Shown here one piece after another: positions 1 to 9,418 of a stretch of 64,000 nt of DNA. This stretch comes from Clostridia bacterium (lineage in GTDB: Bacteria; Bacillota; Clostridia; Christensenellales; Aristaeellaceae), in the NCBI GenBank assembly GCA_017552535.1, contig JAFZPV010000043.1, positions 25,577 through 89,576 on the forward strand, written 5' to 3'. The translations under genes and the position numbers were made by a program. Under the pieces are notes generated by a model. That model worked only from the letters and a program-made list of their open reading frames with translations. It did not search any database and was not told where the DNA came from. Numbering within the stretch: the first letter of the stretch is position 1; the number at the start of each line of letters is the position of its first letter.

Positions 1-336
1 GGCATTGCGGCCCTTGAAAGCCTTTTCGGTGTGGGAGAGGGGGAAGGCCGCCAGCACCATCATCACGAAGTTGATGGAGCCGCCCAGAATCACGCGCTCC
101 ACGCTGATGGCGAAGGAGCGGAAGAACTGGCCTTCATCCACGATGGCTTTATACGCCGCCAGGGTGAACTGCTTGGGCCAGAACGACACCGTGCCGGAGG
201 CCGCCATGGTGCTGGAGGAGAAGGACAGCGCGAGGGTGTTGAGCAGCGGAAGCAGGCACAGAAGCGAAAAGAACGCCACCGTAAAATAGATGAGTCTTTC
301 CACGATGCGGGAACTGAGTTTTTTGGATTCAACCAT
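1..336 (-). CDS. Sugar ABC transporter permease, LplC type (partial)
   Basis: Inner-membrane permease of a carbohydrate ABC importer, cut by the left window edge so that only the first 112 residues are seen. The visible part has the N-terminal cytoplasmic stretch, a first membrane helix rich in Phe and Leu (about residues 12-35), and the extracellular segment typical of LplC/YtcP proteins, followed by the start of the core MetI-like domain. The ATG at 336-334 has a strong GGAGG eight bases upstream. It lies 18 bp after the LplB-type gene, so the two form the permease pair of one operon headed by the binding-protein gene. No ATPase gene is seen in the operon, as usual for this family, which borrows an MsmX-type ATPase. 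Substrate unknown. Confidence 0.9.
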   Translation of the reverse strand, partial: MVESKKLSSRIVERLIYFTVAFFSLLCLLPLLNTLALSFSSSTMAASGTVSFWPKQFTLAAYKAIVDEGQFFRSFAISVERVILGGSINFVMMVLAAFPLSHTEKAFKGRNA

Positions 337-354
337 TCTGCGCGCCTCCTTTCC

Positions 355-1245
355 TCAGAAGATCCGGTAGCCGGCGTACTTCCAGGCCAGCCGGTTGCTG
401 GTGAGGATCAGCACGATGCTGATCACGCTCTTCATAAAGCCTACCGCCGTGGACAGGGAGTAGTTCATGTCCAGAAGGCCGGCGCGGTACACGTAGGTGT
501 CTATGATGTCGCTGGTCTCGTACACGGCGGGGATGTACATATTGAAGATCTGGTCGAAGCCGGCGTTTAAAACGTTGCCCAGGCTGCGGGTTGCCAGGAG
601 CACGATGGTGGGCAGCATGCCGGGCAGCGTCACGTGCCACATGCGCTGGCCGCGGTTGGCGCCGTCGATCACGGCGGCTTCGTACAGCGCCGGATCGATG
701 CCGGTGATGGCGGCAAGGTACACGATGGTGCCGAAGCCGAACTCCTTCCATACGTCCGTGATGATCAGGATGGGTCTGAACCAGGTGTTGCTGGCCAGGA
801 ACATCACGGGCTCGCCGCCCAGCACTTTCACCAGGCCGTTCACCACGCCGTCGTAGGAAAAGATGTTCATGATCGGTATCGCCAGAACGACCCAGCTCAT
901 GAAGTGGGGAAGATATATGATGGTCTGGCTCAGGCGCTTGAACCAGGTGTGGGTGATTTCGTTGAGCAGGATGGAAAAGCAGATGGGCACCAGCAGGTTC
1001 ATGACGATCTTCCACACCGCTATGATCACGGTGTTGCGGAAGATGCGCCAGGAATTGGACATGGACAGCATCTGCTGGAAGAACTTCAGGCCCACCCACT
1101 CGGAACCGAAGATGCCTTTGGCGGGCATGAACTTTTCAAAGGCGATCACCGTGCCGAACACGGGAAAGATATGGAACACCAGCAAAAACGCCATGACAGG
1201 CAGAAGCATCAGGTGATACTGGTAGGCGTATTTTTTGTTTCTCAA
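355..1245 (-). CDS. Sugar ABC transporter permease, LplB type
   Basis: Integral membrane subunit of a type I carbohydrate importer (LplB/YteP family). Six predicted helices and the cytoplasmic EAA loop (EAAVIDGANRGQRMWHVTLP region) are seen, the latter being the contact for the ATPase. I chose the TTG at 1245-1243 because GGAGGG lies seven bases upstream; a longer frame with an ATG at 1302 has no ribosome binding site and would add 19 residues with no family resemblance. The gene follows the binding-protein gene after a stem-loop and precedes the LplC-type partner. The family transports complex oligosaccharides; which one cannot be read from the sequence. Confidence 0.9.
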   Translation of the reverse strand: MRNKKYAYQYHLMLLPVMAFLLVFHIFPVFGTVIAFEKFMPAKGIFGSEWVGLKFFQQMLSMSNSWRIFRNTVIIAVWKIVMNLLVPICFSILLNEITHTWFKRLSQTIIYLPHFMSWVVLAIPIMNIFSYDGVVNGLVKVLGGEPVMFLASNTWFRPILIITDVWKEFGFGTIVYLAAITGIDPALYEAAVIDGANRGQRMWHVTLPGMLPTIVLLATRSLGNVLNAGFDQIFNMYIPAVYETSDIIDTYVYRAGLLDMNYSLSTAVGFMKSVISIVLILTSNRLAWKYAGYRIF

Positions 1246-1336
1246 GCGCAGTCCCTCCTTCAAATACCGGCAAATATACTCAAACGAGGGACTGCCCCTC
1301 ATTCGGTGCGGGCACCGTGCCCGGTCTGATGTAAAG

Positions 1337-1366
1337 GTCTGCCAAGGGGCGACCCCCTTGGCAGAC
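1337..1366 (-). other. Intercistronic stem-loop between binding protein and permease genes
   Basis: A 13-bp inverted repeat (GTCTGCCAAGGGG and its complement) with a 3-4-base loop sits right after the binding-protein stop codon. There is no T-run, so it is probably a processing or mRNA-stabilising hairpin that keeps binding protein more abundant than permease, a common arrangement in ABC import operons. Confidence 0.65.
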
Positions 1367-1380
1367 GGCAGAAAGCTTTA

Positions 1381-2958
1381 TCAGGAACGGGCGTCCAGGT
1401 AGGCCTGTACTTCGTCAATGATGGTCTGTCCGCCTTCGGCGTACCACTTCTCGACGAATTCGTCAAAGGCCTCGATGCCCGCGTTGCCCAGCACGATGTT
1501 CATGAAGGTCTCGTCCTCCATGGCCTGCAGGTTGCTCCAGGCTTCGGTCATGGTGGCGGTGGTGCCCCAGAATACCGGGCTGGTGTACACGTTCTTCTCG
1601 TAGTTGGCTACGTTGCAGCCCAGGGCCATGCCTTTCCAGCGCAGCCAGCCGGTGAGGTAGGAAGGATCTTCCACCCACTTGAGGTAGGCGTTGTAGAAGC
1701 TCTGGTTCTCCAGGCTGATGCCGGTGCGGTCGCCGGTCTCGATCATGTGGGCCACGTCGATGCCGCGCTGCGCCACGATGTCGCCGTTCTCGATCTGGAT
1801 GTCGATGGGCATGATGCGCCAGTTGACGCCCTCGTTCTGATACTCGGTGCACTTGGCTTCCCATTCGGGATCGCCGGTCAGGAAACGGTGGAAGTCGTAC
1901 TCGGCGCCAACTGCCTGCACTACGGCTTCGGGATGCTCACAGGTCTTGGCCACCACGACGTACTCGTTGGAGGGTACGGGGAAGGTGGTGTAGAAGTAGC
2001 CCTCTTCGTCCACGGGGCCTACTACGGGCACCCAGTCGGCGCCGTCGAAGCCGTAGGAGTTCTGCAGGGGGCCGGCGCACCAGGCACCGAAGAAGATGCC
2101 GCACTTGCCGCCTACGACGACTTCCTTCTCGTCACGGGTGGCAAACTGGGGATCGAACACGCCGTCGGCGTAGAGCTCAGCCAGATACTCCAGGGCGTTG
2201 CGGGTCTCTTCGGTTACGGAACCGTAGGTGAGCTCGCCGTCCTTCAAGTACCAGATGCGGGCGTAGGAACCCATGAGGTTCGCGATGGGGCTGGCGATGT
2301 AGTCGGTCTGCGTCTGGCCGATGATGTACTTTTTGTCCAGGGGCAGGCCGATGGTGTCGTTTTCGCCGTTGCCGTCGGGATCTTCGTCGCGGAAGCGCTT
2401 GGCGATTTCGATCACTTCGTCAAGGGTGATCAGCTCGGGGATTTCGATGCCCAGCTTGTCCGCCCAGTCCTGCCTGATCCAGGTGAACACGTGCTGCTTC
2501 TTGACGCCGGTCTTCGGGATGGCGTACAATTCGCCCTTCACGGTGGCCGCGTCGTAGGACTCGATGTAGTAGATGTCGCGCGCGTTCTTCATGTAGGGCG
2601 TGGCGTACTCTTCGAACGCTTCGGTGATGGGCTGGATGAGGTCGTTCTCCAGCAGCGTGGTGAACTGCGCCTGGTCCACGATCATCACGTCCGGCAGCTC
2701 GCCCGTGGCGATGGCCGCGGAGTCTTTCTGATAGTCGTCGGTCTCGATCCAGGCGTACTCGAACTTGACCTTCCACTGGTCGTAGATGTAATCGAGGTAG
2801 TAGTTGTTCTCCAGGCTCTGGCCTTCCAGGAAGTGCTTGCCGTTGTAGTCGAATTCTTTGCCCATGGTGAGGGTGACTTCTTCCCTTTCCTCCGCGAAGG
2901 CGAAGGGGATGGTCAGAAGGAGCGCTGCCGCCAGCAGCAGGGAAAGTAACTTGCGCAT
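1381..2958 (-). CDS. Extracellular solute-binding protein (YtcQ/LplA-like)
   Basis: Secreted sugar-binding protein of 525 residues that feeds the two downstream permeases. The N-terminus has a clear signal peptide (basic MRK, Leu/Ala-rich core, AFA cleavage near residue 22). There is no lipobox cysteine, unlike most Gram-positive binding proteins, so how it stays at the cell surface is unclear. The mature protein has the family-1 binding-protein layout with a DxMIVDQAQF-type early motif, and the length fits the large LplA/YtcQ class. It is the promoter-proximal gene of the operon, with AGGAGG upstream of the ATG. Substrate unknown; the nearby glycosidases suggest a plant- or host-derived oligosaccharide. 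Confidence 0.9.
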   Translation of the reverse strand: MRKLLSLLLAAALLLTIPFAFAEEREEVTLTMGKEFDYNGKHFLEGQSLENNYYLDYIYDQWKVKFEYAWIETDDYQKDSAAIATGELPDVMIVDQAQFTTLLENDLIQPITEAFEEYATPYMKNARDIYYIESYDAATVKGELYAIPKTGVKKQHVFTWIRQDWADKLGIEIPELITLDEVIEIAKRFRDEDPDGNGENDTIGLPLDKKYIIGQTQTDYIASPIANLMGSYARIWYLKDGELTYGSVTEETRNALEYLAELYADGVFDPQFATRDEKEVVVGGKCGIFFGAWCAGPLQNSYGFDGADWVPVVGPVDEEGYFYTTFPVPSNEYVVVAKTCEHPEAVVQAVGAEYDFHRFLTGDPEWEAKCTEYQNEGVNWRIMPIDIQIENGDIVAQRGIDVAHMIETGDRTGISLENQSFYNAYLKWVEDPSYLTGWLRWKGMALGCNVANYEKNVYTSPVFWGTTATMTEAWSNLQAMEDETFMNIVLGNAGIEAFDEFVEKWYAEGGQTIIDEVQAYLDARS

Positions 2959-2986
2959 AGCTTAACCTCCTTTTTGAGATGGCCTT

Positions 2987-3015
2987 ATTATACTCTTAAC
3001 ATTTTGGCAATGCAA
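2987..3015 (-). promoter_or_regulatory. Promoter of the first sugar-import operon
   Basis: Read on the minus strand: TTGCAT, a 17-base spacer, then TATAAT, ending about 30 bases before the binding-protein start codon. The -10 is perfect; the -35 is the TTGCAT variant seen repeatedly in this window. Confidence 0.75.
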
Positions 3016-3071
3016 GGGTTTCGAAAGAATTTGTTTCACATTTCTCATTTCATTACCTGAAATTGATCGTT

Positions 3072-5549
3072 TTATGCCTTCGTGCACAGGCTGAGCTCTA
3101 CGGGCCCGTACAGGCCGCCTTTTGGAGCCCGAGCTTCAAAGGGCCGCACGCGCTCGTCGTACTGGCCGATATCCCGCGGGTCGAGATTGTCGCGCATGCT
3201 GAAGGCGGCAAAGGCGTTGGCGCCGGTATTGGCCGTGCGCAGCGTAAGCGTAAAAACGGCCTGTCCGCCGAACAGCCTGCCTTTAAGGCGGAGGACGGCG
3301 TTTTTCGTCCACGCTTCGCCGGCATACTGTTCGTTTATGTATACGGACGCAAAGCATTCGAGGGCTCGGACCGACAGCAGCACGGTCTCGTCTTCCCCTG
3401 GCGCGCGTGGCAGAACGCCCTGCGCCAGATAGTCCGCCTCGCCCGAAAACTCCCTGCCGAAATACTTTTCCCACGGGCCGAGCTCGCAGCGGAAGGGAGC
3501 GGAAGGTTCACACACGCTGTGTACGCCGTCCTTGTCCAGAAGGAGCCTGCGAACCTTCTGCAGGGTGAAGGTATCCGGCAGTACCGTGCCCGCCGGGTCG
3601 GCCCGGAGCGGCGCGGTGCCGGACGCGCTGTCCGAAACCACGAAGAAAGCTGCTTCGCCCGGCTCCAGGTTCACATATGTGTCGAGCGGGCAGCTTTCGG
3701 CGTGCCCGTCCTCCGGGTACAGCCGTACCGCACGTTTCCCGCCGTACAGGCGGATGACGTCGCTTACTCTTTCGCCCGCTTCGTTGAACATCATCCACAC
3801 CCTGCCGCCGTCCGGCAGCACGCGGCTTGACACGCGAAGGCTCGCGCTTTGGCAGACGGAGTGCCTTTCACCGGCGCTGAGGGACAGGAGCTTTGCTCTG
3901 ATCTCCTCCGGCACGCTCACGCCTTCCGGGATCACCACCCGGTCGTACCGGGCCAGGCCCGCGCGCAGGCAGCCGCCCGATACGGGAGAAGAAAGCAGGA
4001 TCTCCTCGTCTGCAATGTCGAATATCTCGTGGCTTCTTTCCAGTCTGCGACCGGCTTCGTCAAACGCGGCGATCGCCTTTTTCCGGCCTTCGCCGCCCGC
4101 CCAGATCTCCCTGGCGGGATAGTACAGGGCGGTCCTCGCGCCCGGCATGCCCAGCTGCATCAGCCAGCAGGCCCGGGCGGTATAATCGTTCACGCCGCCC
4201 AGATGGGGAAACTCCGGCATCTCCTTTACCAGGCTGGGCCGGGCCACCATGGCCAGCGCGCCGCTTCTGCCGTAGGAGGAGGACATCATGTTGAACAGGT
4301 TGATGCCGCGCACCAGCTGGAAGTTGATCACGTATCGCATCTCGTCGCCGGTGGTGCCCTGGCCGTGGATGGCGAAGCTCTCGCTCAGGGCATACTTGCG
4401 CCCCGCCTGTGCCGCCGCGGAGGAGGCGAAGCGCGGGAAAAAGCCGTTGCCTTCGGCGCAGGGGCCGCGGCCATCCTTCGGGATGTCGATCTGGCGCCAG
4501 ATCACGTCCACGCCAGGCACGTCCATTTCCCTGAGCAGGCTGAGCACGCTGCCGTAATTGTGGTACAGGCAGCCGTCGCTTATGTGGTCCATGTCCAGGT
4601 GCCCTCCGCTGAGCACGCCGTTCTTCCTGCACCAGTCGTGGATGGGCACAAAGTAGTTCTTTCTGAACAGCTCCGCGCAGTATATGCGGTAATCGATGCG
4701 CGCCTGAAGGGCGGGGCCTTCGGCCTCTTCGTCGTCGTGCAGGATGGAATGCACGTAGGGGGCGATGCCGTAGCCGAAGCACCTGAGAAAGCCCTCGCCG
4801 AAACCCCGCGGCCAGGGGAACCGCCCGGCGCCGGGCTCGTCCGTGAACATGATGTGGGCTTTCGAACTGCCCGGCACGAAACCGCCCGAGTGCTTCAAGG
4901 GAAAGAGATCGCCCAGCCATTTTTCGTACTTTTCATGGGTCAGGCGCATGAAGCAGGCGGTGGCCTCCGGGTCCAGGGGGTCCGTGGCATAGCCGCCCAG
5001 GGGCTTTGCGAAGTATTCGGTGAGCTGCGTCTCTTCGTCAAAGCGGCGCAGGGGAGGCACGTAGGCCGCGGTCCCGTCTTCGCTTACAAGGAAGGCGGAC
5101 ACGGCGTCCGGGCCGGGGCGGTATTCCCCGCGCACCGTTACAGAGCGGCTGGCGATGGTCTTCCGGCAGAAGTCCGGGTTTTCGGCGTTCACCCGGGTGC
5201 AGGCGCTGCCGGAGGGCCAGCCGCCCTCGTCGTACATCCACAGCGTCATGCCGCGCTTGAGCGCCGATTCAAACGCGTAGCGCACCATGCGGAAGAAACC
5301 GTCGCTCAGATAGTCAGGCTCCAGGAACGTGCGCATGGTGGCGGGGCGGAATTCCTTCGGCTCCGGCAGGATGTATACGGCCTTCGCGCCGCAGGAAAGC
5401 ATTTCGTCCAGCTGTTCGTCGATGCCCTCTTCGGTAACGGGCGCGTTCCACACCCAGGAGTATATGGGCTGAAACAGCGGATCGGGGGAAAGGAACTTCT
5501 CAGGCTCAAAGCCTTCGTTTTGCACGGAACGGGTGATCAGATCGCTCAT
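3072..5549 (-). CDS. GH106-like glycoside hydrolase, second of a tandem pair
   Basis: An 825-residue protein resembling the large TIM-barrel glycosidases grouped with GH106 alpha-L-rhamnosidases, but clearly divergent. Visible features are an N-terminal barrel region starting with the LFQPIYSWVW stretch, a YDEGGWPSG motif near residue 107, an FTDEPG motif with D237-E238, and a second conserved Glu in SESFAIHGQG. The C-terminal 150 residues look like a beta-sandwich sugar-binding domain. There is no signal peptide, so it acts in the cytoplasm on imported oligosaccharide. I chose the ATG at 5549 because GGGAGG lies just upstream and its ATGA overlaps the upstream stop by four bases, implying translational coupling. 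Rhamnosidase activity is an inference. Confidence 0.65.
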   Translation of the reverse strand: MSDLITRSVQNEGFEPEKFLSPDPLFQPIYSWVWNAPVTEEGIDEQLDEMLSCGAKAVYILPEPKEFRPATMRTFLEPDYLSDGFFRMVRYAFESALKRGMTLWMYDEGGWPSGSACTRVNAENPDFCRKTIASRSVTVRGEYRPGPDAVSAFLVSEDGTAAYVPPLRRFDEETQLTEYFAKPLGGYATDPLDPEATACFMRLTHEKYEKWLGDLFPLKHSGGFVPGSSKAHIMFTDEPGAGRFPWPRGFGEGFLRCFGYGIAPYVHSILHDDEEAEGPALQARIDYRIYCAELFRKNYFVPIHDWCRKNGVLSGGHLDMDHISDGCLYHNYGSVLSLLREMDVPGVDVIWRQIDIPKDGRGPCAEGNGFFPRFASSAAAQAGRKYALSESFAIHGQGTTGDEMRYVINFQLVRGINLFNMMSSSYGRSGALAMVARPSLVKEMPEFPHLGGVNDYTARACWLMQLGMPGARTALYYPAREIWAGGEGRKKAIAAFDEAGRRLERSHEIFDIADEEILLSSPVSGGCLRAGLARYDRVVIPEGVSVPEEIRAKLLSLSAGERHSVCQSASLRVSSRVLPDGGRVWMMFNEAGERVSDVIRLYGGKRAVRLYPEDGHAESCPLDTYVNLEPGEAAFFVVSDSASGTAPLRADPAGTVLPDTFTLQKVRRLLLDKDGVHSVCEPSAPFRCELGPWEKYFGREFSGEADYLAQGVLPRAPGEDETVLLSVRALECFASVYINEQYAGEAWTKNAVLRLKGRLFGGQAVFTLTLRTANTGANAFAAFSMRDNLDPRDIGQYDERVRPFEARAPKGGLYGPVELSLCTKA

Positions 5550-8116
5550 TTTGTACCTCCCAGCCATTCCACCGGTTCCAGGATGCCCGTGGGCTTGACA
5601 CAGGCAAAGAAGCTCAGACGGTCCCGGTGCATGAATACCGGCGTATTGCTCAGCTCTAATCTGAGGGTATGCTTTCCGGCTTTCAGGGGTTCAAACCGGA
5701 ACTCGTAAGGCGCGGCAACGCATTCCCCCGCGGGGACACCATCGATAAACGCCCTTACGCAGTAGCAGCATTCGCCAAGATCCAGCCCGGATACGCCTTC
5801 GGGCAGGTCTGCCCAGGTCTCGTAGCGTACCGTGCCGGTAAAGCGCGGCATGCGGCCGGGTGCGGTGATGTTGAACAGCTCTTCCGTTTCCGCGTAAAGA
5901 GTGTAGTTTTCTTCGGTAACGGGCTTCAGCGATATGCGCCACGGGCTATTGTGGCGAAGTATGGGCCTAAGCGGCTCTTCTGCTTCGGTGCACGCAAGCT
6001 CCCTTTGTGTGAACACTGCGATCTTCATCTGCGCGGGCTCAAGGCGCAGGCGTATGCTCGTCTGTCCGCCCTCCGTTTCGGAGTCCGCCCGCACGCAGGT
6101 CTCCTTTTCGGGATCGAGCACGTATGCGCTGCCGCCGTCCCGCACGGTAAAGCGGTAATCGGCTGCCTCCTTCGTGTCTTCGTTGAACAGCAGAAACAGC
6201 CTGTCGCCGTCCTTTTCGTAGGGATACATGTGCACGCGGAGGTCAACTGCATCTGAACGGTAGGGGAGGCGGGCCCATTCCCGGGCGGCCCGGGCCGCGC
6301 CGGACAGCGGGATCAGCTTCATGCCGGCAAGCAGCTCGTCCATATCGCCTTTCCCGGCGCTCAGGCGCGCGGGCAGGGCGTCGATAAAGAACACCTTTAC
6401 GCCTTTATCCATGAGTGCGCGGCACTTTACGAACAGCTTTTCCGGCCAGCTCTCGGCGCGGGGGATGAACAGCACGTCGTAACCGGGGTCCTCCAGGCGG
6501 TCGATGGGCAGCACGCTGCACTCGATCTGGCTCTGGTTCAGGGCCTTTACCACCGCCTGGGTCTTCATGCAGCCGGAAGTCCCGTTTGCCCACTCAGCTT
6601 CCGCGTAATACAATACCGCCGCGCGGCAGATGCGCTGCCCGCCTTCGATCATCTGGCCCACCTTCGCCATCTGCCTGAGCACGCCGCCAAGATACGGGAT
6701 CATCGGGTGATGGGTGAAGTCGAAGTGCGGCGGGCTGTCGGGGTCGGGGAATGCCTGCATGGTGAAAGCGTGTGGCGTAAAGTAATTGACGCCCCTGGAG
6801 AGCATCAGGCAGGCGAGATAGCGCATCTCGGCGATGTCCTCCTGCCAGCCGTAGGCGCCGAAGATCTCGCACATGGTGCGACCCTGCTTTTCCTTGTCCA
6901 GGTACGCGCAGGATACCGCCATCTGCGCCAGCATATAGCGGAAAAAGTCGTCGTCCGCCTCGTAATCCTGGCTCTGCCAGGCGTGGCTGACACCGTTGAA
7001 TTCAGGCCGCACCTCGTGCAGCACGATGTCGATGCCCGCCATCTGCTGGCCGCTCACCGCGCGGAAATAGTGGCCCGCGCCGGAGCCAAGCCGCGCGTGG
7101 GTGTTGTTCTGCTCGATCACATGGCCGATATAGCTCACGCCGTGCTCCCGGCACCAGGCGCCCAGGGGCATGGAGTAGTTTTCGCCGTACAGCCGGCTCA
7201 CCGTGTCCATCAGCGCATAGCGGATGCGCTTCGTCCCGGGGCCTATGTCGTACCACAGCCCCGGCAGCAGGGGCGCGGCGCTCTCGCCCAGCGCCTTGTC
7301 CAGGATGGACAGCATGTCGCTGCGCCAGGGTATGGGGATGAAGGGATACTCGCCCAGCACCCCGTGGTAGCCGCGTCCGGCTCTTAGCGCCGGCTCGTCG
7401 GAAAAAAAGCCCATGAAGGTCCTGCCGAACTCTTCCTTGAAGTGCTGATAGTGCGGCTCGTATACCGCCTCGATCATCAGACGGGAGCTGTCCGGCAGCA
7501 GGGGATTGGTAAAGCTCTTGGGCGGCGTGCGCTCGGTCACGTAGCGGGCGGTCAGAACGAACACGCGCCATATGCCTTCCGGTACGTCCCAGTATACCAT
7601 GCCGTCCGTGAGCGTCGGGGTGAGGTCCGCCGTTTCGCCCAGCTTCCAGCCGCCTTTGTCTGTGAAGGCGTCCTGCCGGTCGCTTTGGTCCAGCCTGCGC
7701 GCGGCGATCACCGCAGCCACGCCCTCGCCCTCGCGGAAGGGATGCTCGTCGTCCGCCGCCACGAAGGCGCCGTCCCGTATGGGGCCGATCACGTCCATGT
7801 GCCTTTCGGTCAGGAGCATGCGCTGGTATGGCGTTCCCGCCGCCTTTCCCGCCGCGTAGCCGGACGGGAAGTGCTCGTCGTCCAGGATCCACAGTTTCAT
7901 GCCCAGGCGTTTGCACTCGTCCAGGATGATGTCCAGGTCCCGCCACCAGCTGTCGCCCATAAAATCCGGGTGCGTGCGGCTCTCCACGCATACCGCGCCG
8001 CAGCCGGCATCGTGGACTTCGTTCACGCCGCGCCTCAGCGTCTGTTCGTCTTCGCCCTTCAGCCACAAAAACGGCAGAAGGCGGCTGCGGTCGTTCTCGG
8101 CAAAGTATCTGTTCAT
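5546..8116 (-). CDS. GH106-like glycoside hydrolase, first of a tandem pair
   Basis: An 856-residue predicted cytoplasmic glycosidase and distant paralogue of the gene it overlaps. Shared landmarks are an early barrel strand with LWILDDEHFPSG near residue 75, an FFSDEP motif (D240-E241) and a later Glu in MCEIFGAYGW, the likely carboxylate pair. A C-terminal beta-sandwich of about 150 residues follows. No signal peptide is present. The pair has its own promoter and lies behind a terminator that separates it from the dehydrogenase gene. Two different hydrolases in one coupled unit suggest that they remove different residues, or different linkages, of one glycan. The exact family is uncertain; GH106 or an unclassified relative is my best reading. 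Confidence 0.65.
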   Translation of the reverse strand: MNRYFAENDRSRLLPFLWLKGEDEQTLRRGVNEVHDAGCGAVCVESRTHPDFMGDSWWRDLDIILDECKRLGMKLWILDDEHFPSGYAAGKAAGTPYQRMLLTERHMDVIGPIRDGAFVAADDEHPFREGEGVAAVIAARRLDQSDRQDAFTDKGGWKLGETADLTPTLTDGMVYWDVPEGIWRVFVLTARYVTERTPPKSFTNPLLPDSSRLMIEAVYEPHYQHFKEEFGRTFMGFFSDEPALRAGRGYHGVLGEYPFIPIPWRSDMLSILDKALGESAAPLLPGLWYDIGPGTKRIRYALMDTVSRLYGENYSMPLGAWCREHGVSYIGHVIEQNNTHARLGSGAGHYFRAVSGQQMAGIDIVLHEVRPEFNGVSHAWQSQDYEADDDFFRYMLAQMAVSCAYLDKEKQGRTMCEIFGAYGWQEDIAEMRYLACLMLSRGVNYFTPHAFTMQAFPDPDSPPHFDFTHHPMIPYLGGVLRQMAKVGQMIEGGQRICRAAVLYYAEAEWANGTSGCMKTQAVVKALNQSQIECSVLPIDRLEDPGYDVLFIPRAESWPEKLFVKCRALMDKGVKVFFIDALPARLSAGKGDMDELLAGMKLIPLSGAARAAREWARLPYRSDAVDLRVHMYPYEKDGDRLFLLFNEDTKEAADYRFTVRDGGSAYVLDPEKETCVRADSETEGGQTSIRLRLEPAQMKIAVFTQRELACTEAEEPLRPILRHNSPWRISLKPVTEENYTLYAETEELFNITAPGRMPRFTGTVRYETWADLPEGVSGLDLGECCYCVRAFIDGVPAGECVAAPYEFRFEPLKAGKHTLRLELSNTPVFMHRDRLSFFACVKPTGILEPVEWLGGTK

Positions 8117-8176
8117 GCGCCACCTCGTTTCGAATATATCCTGGATCGCAGTGCGGCAGGGTGCCTCTGTGATTCC

Positions 8177-8205
8177 ATTTTACACTTGGCAGGCCCAAAA
8201 TTCAA
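8177..8205 (-). promoter_or_regulatory. Promoter of the glycosidase pair
   Basis: On the minus strand TTGAAT, 17 bases, TAAAAT. It lies 60 bases upstream of the first glycosidase start and just downstream of a terminator, so the pair is a separate transcription unit. Confidence 0.6.
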
Positions 8206-8228
8206 GCCGCACCGATACGGGCAGGAAC

Positions 8229-8257
8229 AAAAAACCTCCCCGCGCAGGGCGGGAAGG
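8229..8257 (-). terminator. Rho-independent terminator after the Gfo/Idh/MocA gene
   Basis: Minus strand: a GC-rich hairpin (CCTTCCCGC paired with GCGGGGAGG, one mismatch) followed directly by six T. It lies 24 bases past the dehydrogenase stop codon. Confidence 0.85.
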
Positions 8258-8280
8258 CTTGTGCCGGATGGATAAGAGCG

Positions 8281-9351
8281 TCAGTCGATCACCACTTCGT
8301 GGCCGGTCCGGGCGGACTCGTATATGCCGTCCAGGATCTTCATCAGCGCCACGCCGTCTTCGGCGGGGTTGCGGCAGGGCGCGCCGGTCTTCACGCAGTC
8401 AACGAAATGGTTGATCTCGTTGGCGAACAGGCCGTCGAAGCTCAGGGCGGTGGAATTGTTCAGGCGGACGTTGGTCATATAGTCGTTCATCTCGCTGTAG
8501 ATCTCCAGCTCCGGGTCCAGCCTCGCGCCGGCCTTTGTGCCGAAGAACTGGAGCACGCCTTCGTCCTTTTTGATGTTCAGGCTGAAGCTGGCCTCGATCT
8601 GCAGCACCGCGCCGTTGTCGAAGCGGATCATGGCCGTGGCCAGGTCTTCCACATTGAACACCTTTTCGATATCGGTGGACATGGAGGCGTAGCCGGAGCT
8701 CTTCTTCACGTTGGGCCTGTCGCCCAGCTTGCTGAAGGTGGCGCCGTATACGCTCACCGGCTTGGGGTTGCCCATCAGGTAGCGGCACAGGTCGATGATG
8801 TGCACGCCCAGGTCGATCAGGGGGCCGCCGCCGGAGAGCTGCTTGTTGCCGAACCAGCCGCCGGGCGCGCCGTTGCGCCTCAAGTAGGTGGCCTTGGCGT
8901 AGTAGATGTCGCCGAAATAGCCGTTGTCGATAAAGTCCTTCATGATGGCGCAGTCGTTGCCGAAGCGGCGCACGAAGCCGATCATCAGCAGCTTTCCGTT
9001 TTTGTCAGCCGCTTCCTTCATGCGCTGCGCCTGCTCGGCGTTCATGGCCATGGGCTTTTCGCACAGCACGTGCTTGCCTGCGTTCAGCGCCGCGATGGCG
9101 CACTCAGCGTGGGCGTTGTTCCACGTGCACACGCTCACCGCGTCCAGTTCGGGGCAGGCTGCCAGCATTTTTTCGGCGGACTGAAAGCGCCTCTCGGGGG
9201 GCACGCCGAATTCCTCGCCGCGCCTGTCGCAGCGTTCTTTGTTGATGTCGCAAAGCGCCCAGATCTCCGCGTCCGGGTTTTTGGAGTATCCGCGCAGATG
9301 CTCCCCGGAGATGCCGCCGTTTCCGATGACGCCGAATTTGAGCTTCGCCAT
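8281..9351 (-). CDS. Gfo/Idh/MocA-family NAD(P)-dependent oxidoreductase
   Basis: A 356-residue dehydrogenase of the Gfo/Idh/MocA family, which oxidises or reduces sugars, inositols or their derivatives. The N-terminal Rossmann fold shows GVIGNGGISGEH (residues 7-18). The EKPMAMN motif, whose lysine is catalytic in the family, lies near residue 98. The C-terminal alpha/beta domain has the usual GPLIDLGVHIIDLCRYL helix with the His often involved in catalysis. GGGAGG precedes the ATG. It forms a single-gene unit with its own terminator, divergent from a PfkB kinase, which suggests a role in processing a sugar released by the neighbouring glycosidases. The precise substrate cannot be inferred. 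Confidence 0.92.
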   Translation of the reverse strand: MAKLKFGVIGNGGISGEHLRGYSKNPDAEIWALCDINKERCDRRGEEFGVPPERRFQSAEKMLAACPELDAVSVCTWNNAHAECAIAALNAGKHVLCEKPMAMNAEQAQRMKEAADKNGKLLMIGFVRRFGNDCAIMKDFIDNGYFGDIYYAKATYLRRNGAPGGWFGNKQLSGGGPLIDLGVHIIDLCRYLMGNPKPVSVYGATFSKLGDRPNVKKSSGYASMSTDIEKVFNVEDLATAMIRFDNGAVLQIEASFSLNIKKDEGVLQFFGTKAGARLDPELEIYSEMNDYMTNVRLNNSTALSFDGLFANEINHFVDCVKTGAPCRNPAEDGVALMKILDGIYESARTGHEVVID

Positions 9352-9418
9352 GATGATATTCCTCCCTTGTTCGTGTTTCGCCTTTCGCTTGGGCGGCGCG
9401 GGCCGCCGTTTCGAAGAG

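Noticed and set aside
1747-2949. Long open frame on the plus strand opposite the first binding-protein gene
   Set aside because: It is the mirror of a real gene in GC-rich codon use: repetitive, Val/Gly/His/Asp-rich, with no family likeness. The same applies to other long mirror frames, such as those opposite the second glycosidase gene, aconitase, MsmX, MalE and the Mrp genes.
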